A DNA stretch of 64,000 nt from Cyclobacteriaceae bacterium (GTDB lineage Bacteria; Bacteroidota; Bacteroidia; Cytophagales; Cyclobacteriaceae), in assembly GCA_025808415.1 (NCBI GenBank), contig CP075525.1, positions 3,910,525 through 3,974,524 on the forward strand. Reading direction: 5' to 3'. The position numbers and the translations under genes were made by a program. How positions within the stretch are numbered: the first letter of the stretch is position 1; every line of letters starts with the position of its first letter. Positions 62,195 through 64,000 of the stretch are shown here, piece after piece. Below the pieces are notes generated by a model, which saw only the letters and a program-made list of their open reading frames with translations, did not search any database and was not told where the DNA came from.

Positions 62195-62304
62195 TGGAAT
62201 CCTACAAAGTTCCGCCTCGAGACTCTGCCAGATACGCAATCATTACGCAGCGTCCCCTCGGGAAGTGCTGCTGAGAAAAAATGGATAATTACTAAATTTA
62301 AAAA

Positions 62305-62844
62305 ATGCTGGATACCCATTGGAAAAATAAAATCGACACGGTAACAGAAAAATTTGTAGAGCGCTTTGGAGCACTGACTATCACACAGCTCAACCACAAA
62401 CCCGATCGAAATGTGTGGAGTGTGGCTCAAAACATAGCCCACCTTATTTTATTAAATAGCTCATACTTCCGATATTTTGATGAAATAAAAAAAGGCAATC
62501 ATGTTTTGCCGTCAGGCTCACCTGAGCAGCAGGCAGCTGAGTCCTTACGAATAATACACCCTTACACCAGTAGCGACAGGCTAAAAAGAGCTGGTACATG
62601 GACCATCTGGCAGCCCGCAAATGAAATCTTTGACTCAAGGATATTGAGTGATTTCTCAGATCATCAATCCGTTTTTAAAAATCACATTGTGGGGCTTCAA
62701 AACTTCTACTCGCAGTCAACTTATATAAAATACCCGGGAGAGACAGAACTTGTTTTTCGATTGGAGGACTGCATCGATTTCTTAATTGAGCATGAAAATC
62801 GTCATTGGATACAGGCTAATGAAGTTACTGCAAACAAAAGCTAA
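62305..62844 (+). CDS. DinB family putative metal-dependent hydrolase/transferase
   Basis: 179 residues, four-helix DinB fold. Candidate metal ligands are H46 (VAQNIAHLILL) and H163/H167 (LIEHENRHWIQ), in the usual positions of the family. DinB-like proteins include bacillithiol and mycothiol transferases; the substrate is not predictable. The ATG at 62305 fits the helix 1 start. Convergent with the katG gene, sharing a terminator. Confidence 0.85.
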   Translation: MLDTHWKNKIDTVTEKFVERFGALTITQLNHKPDRNVWSVAQNIAHLILLNSSYFRYFDEIKKGNHVLPSGSPEQQAAESLRIIHPYTSSDRLKRAGTWTIWQPANEIFDSRILSDFSDHQSVFKNHIVGLQNFYSQSTYIKYPGETELVFRLEDCIDFLIEHENRHWIQANEVTANKS

Positions 62845-62858
62845 TTGAGTAAAATGTA

Positions 62859-62888
62859 AAAAAGGTGACCCGTTGCCAGGTCACCTTT
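62859..62888. terminator. Bidirectional terminator between the DinB gene and katG
   Basis: AAAGGTGACC (62861-62870) pairs perfectly with GGTCACCTTT (62879-62888) round an 8-base loop. A run on the left and T-rich bases on the right allow it to serve both strands. Confidence 0.85.
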
Positions 62889-62912
62889 ACTTAAATCAAC
62901 TAAAAACTGTAA

Positions 62913-64000
62913 TTAATTCAAATCGAAACGATCAAGATTCATCACCTTGTTCCAGGCAGCCACAAAGTCCTTAACGAATTTCTCCTGCGCATCGGCACAA
63001 GCATAAACTTCAGCTAATGCCCGTAACTCAGAGTTTGATCCAAATACAAGATCCACACGTGTGCCCGTCCACTTTACGGTGCCCGTTTTACGATCACGAC
63101 CTTCAAACACATCCTGCACATCTGCTATCGCTGACCAGGTTGTACTCATATCCAACAGGTTCATGAAAAAGTCATTCGTGAGCGCCTCTGGCTTTTTGGT
63201 AAATACACCATGCTTCGAGTTATCAAAGTTGGTGTTGAGTACCCGCATACCGCCTACCAACACGGTAAGTTCAGGTGCGGTAAGGGTTAACAGTTGCGCT
63301 TTGTCAACCAGCAACTCCTCTGCGGATACCGTGTATTTTTTCTTCATGTAGTTGCGGAAACCATCGGCAATGGGCTCCAGCACTTCAAATGATTCTACAT
63401 CGGTTTGCTCTTGTGAAGCATCACCACGGCCTGGTGTAAACGGTACCGTTACGCTGTGACCTGCATTCTTCGCGGCCTGCTCAACACCGGCACATCCGGC
63501 CAGCACAATCAAATCGGCCAGTGAAACATGCTTGCCGCCTGTGTTGAAATCTTTTTGAATGCCCTCAAGCGTTTGTAACACTTTTGCCAGTTGAGTGGGG
63601 TTGTTCACTTCCCAATTCTTCTGTGGGGCAAGACGAATGCGTGCACCGTTTGCTCCTCCGCGTTTATCTGATCCACGGAAAGTGGAAGCAGAAGCCCATG
63701 CTGTGGAAACCAGTTGTGATACCGTTAAGCCGGAAGCCAGTATTTTGACTTTCAATGCGGCAATGTCTTTATCATCAATCAGTTTATGTTTTACAGCAGG
63801 AATAGGATCTTGCCAGATCAATTCCTCCTTCGGCACTTCTGGACCGAGGTAGCGTGCAATCGGGCCCATGTCACGATGGGTTAACTTAAACCATGCACGC
63901 GCAAATGCATCGGCAAACTCATCCGGATTTTCCATAAAGCGCCTGGAAATCTTCTCATAAATCGGATCAAACCTTAAGGAAAGATCGGTGGTGAGCATGC
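62913..64000 (-). CDS. katG: Catalase-peroxidase KatG, C-terminal part (5' end outside window)
   Basis: The last 361 residues of KatG are visible, from MLTTDLSLRFDPIYEKISRRF to the stop; the frame is open to the window edge, so the active-site N-terminal domain lies beyond it. The segment matches the normal KatG end of domain 1 and whole C-terminal domain (LPRYLGPEVP-type RYLGPEVPKEEL, WASASTFRGSDKRGGANGARIRLAPQKNWEVN, GGMRVLNTNFDNSKHGVFT, TWSAIADVQDVFEGRDRKTG). KatG removes hydrogen peroxide. No sign of damage. Confidence 0.95.
   Translation of the reverse strand, partial: MLTTDLSLRFDPIYEKISRRFMENPDEFADAFARAWFKLTHRDMGPIARYLGPEVPKEELIWQDPIPAVKHKLIDDKDIAALKVKILASGLTVSQLVSTAWASASTFRGSDKRGGANGARIRLAPQKNWEVNNPTQLAKVLQTLEGIQKDFNTGGKHVSLADLIVLAGCAGVEQAAKNAGHSVTVPFTPGRGDASQEQTDVESFEVLEPIADGFRNYMKKKYTVSAEELLVDKAQLLTLTAPELTVLVGGMRVLNTNFDNSKHGVFTKKPEALTNDFFMNLLDMSTTWSAIADVQDVFEGRDRKTGTVKWTGTRVDLVFGSNSELRALAEVYACADAQEKFVKDFVAAWNKVMNLDRFDLN

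Noticed and set aside
62913..64000. katG as a truncated pseudogene
   Set aside because: The frame is open through the window edge and the sequence is intact; the missing part is simply outside the window.

Overview
The window comes from a member of the phylum Bacteroidota, most likely the order Cytophagales. The signs are a type IX secretion (T9SS) C-terminal sorting domain, promoters of the TTTG / TAnnTTTG type in place of the E. coli consensus, weak or absent Shine-Dalgarno sites, and families typical of the phylum (DUF3667, DUF4834, the MoxR-DUF58-SpoIIM cluster, an archaeal-type prenylglyceryl phosphate synthase, a short CarB and a SecA without the usual zinc tail). I cannot assign a genus.

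Layout. 0-7.6 kb: an edge-truncated AraC/TolB/TPR regulator, the minus-strand operon mltG - thioesterase - BrkB membrane protein, a YciO-type Sua5 protein, an unknown exported pair, and a WbqC protein. 7.7-15.2 kb: clpC with its terminator, a START-like protein, then the minus-strand set DUF3667 - rarA - von Willebrand-like membrane protein. 15.3-18.6 kb: initiator tRNA, the GTPases era and der, a very small acidic lipoprotein, and a SprT-like metalloprotein. 18.6-23.8 kb (minus strand): amino-sugar and cell-wall recycling (GlcNAc-type kinase, murQ, a NagB-deacetylase fusion), with cytochrome b5-like and RDD proteins upstream. 23.9-32.1 kb: dipeptidase lipoprotein, beta-barrel protein, then the SpoIIM - membrane - DUF4129 - DUF4350 - MoxR - DUF58 cluster. 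32.2-49.6 kb: a T9SS-exported metalloprotease-like protein, carB, a secreted caspase-TPR protein, dapF, secA, a SPOR lipoprotein, an M20 hydrolase, a Na/Pi cotransporter, and two small membrane proteins leading into the prenylglyceryl phosphate synthase gene.

49.7-61.7 kb is an AT-richer accessory island. Both ends carry structured repeats. One family occurs twice (49985-50044 and 59555-59618) and keeps its stems through compensatory base changes. A second family (59776-59945, 60495-60623, 61585-61717, plus fragments) has the arm layout of integron attC sites and separates single-gene units of unknown function, but no integrase is present and its core differs from the integron consensus. Between the repeats lie two divergent blocks. 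One is a seven-gene minus-strand operon built round an SPFH/GYF_2 protein, a SHOCT membrane protein and a zinc-ribbon membrane protein. The other is an ECF sigma factor, a one-pass membrane TPR protein that looks like its anti-sigma factor, and a convergent, probably periplasmic TPR-CHAT caspase-fold protease. I propose that the last three form a proteolysis-controlled sigma-factor switch.

61.8-64 kb returns to ordinary genes: an OsmC peroxidase, a DinB-family protein, and the C-terminal half of a catalase-peroxidase cut by the window edge.
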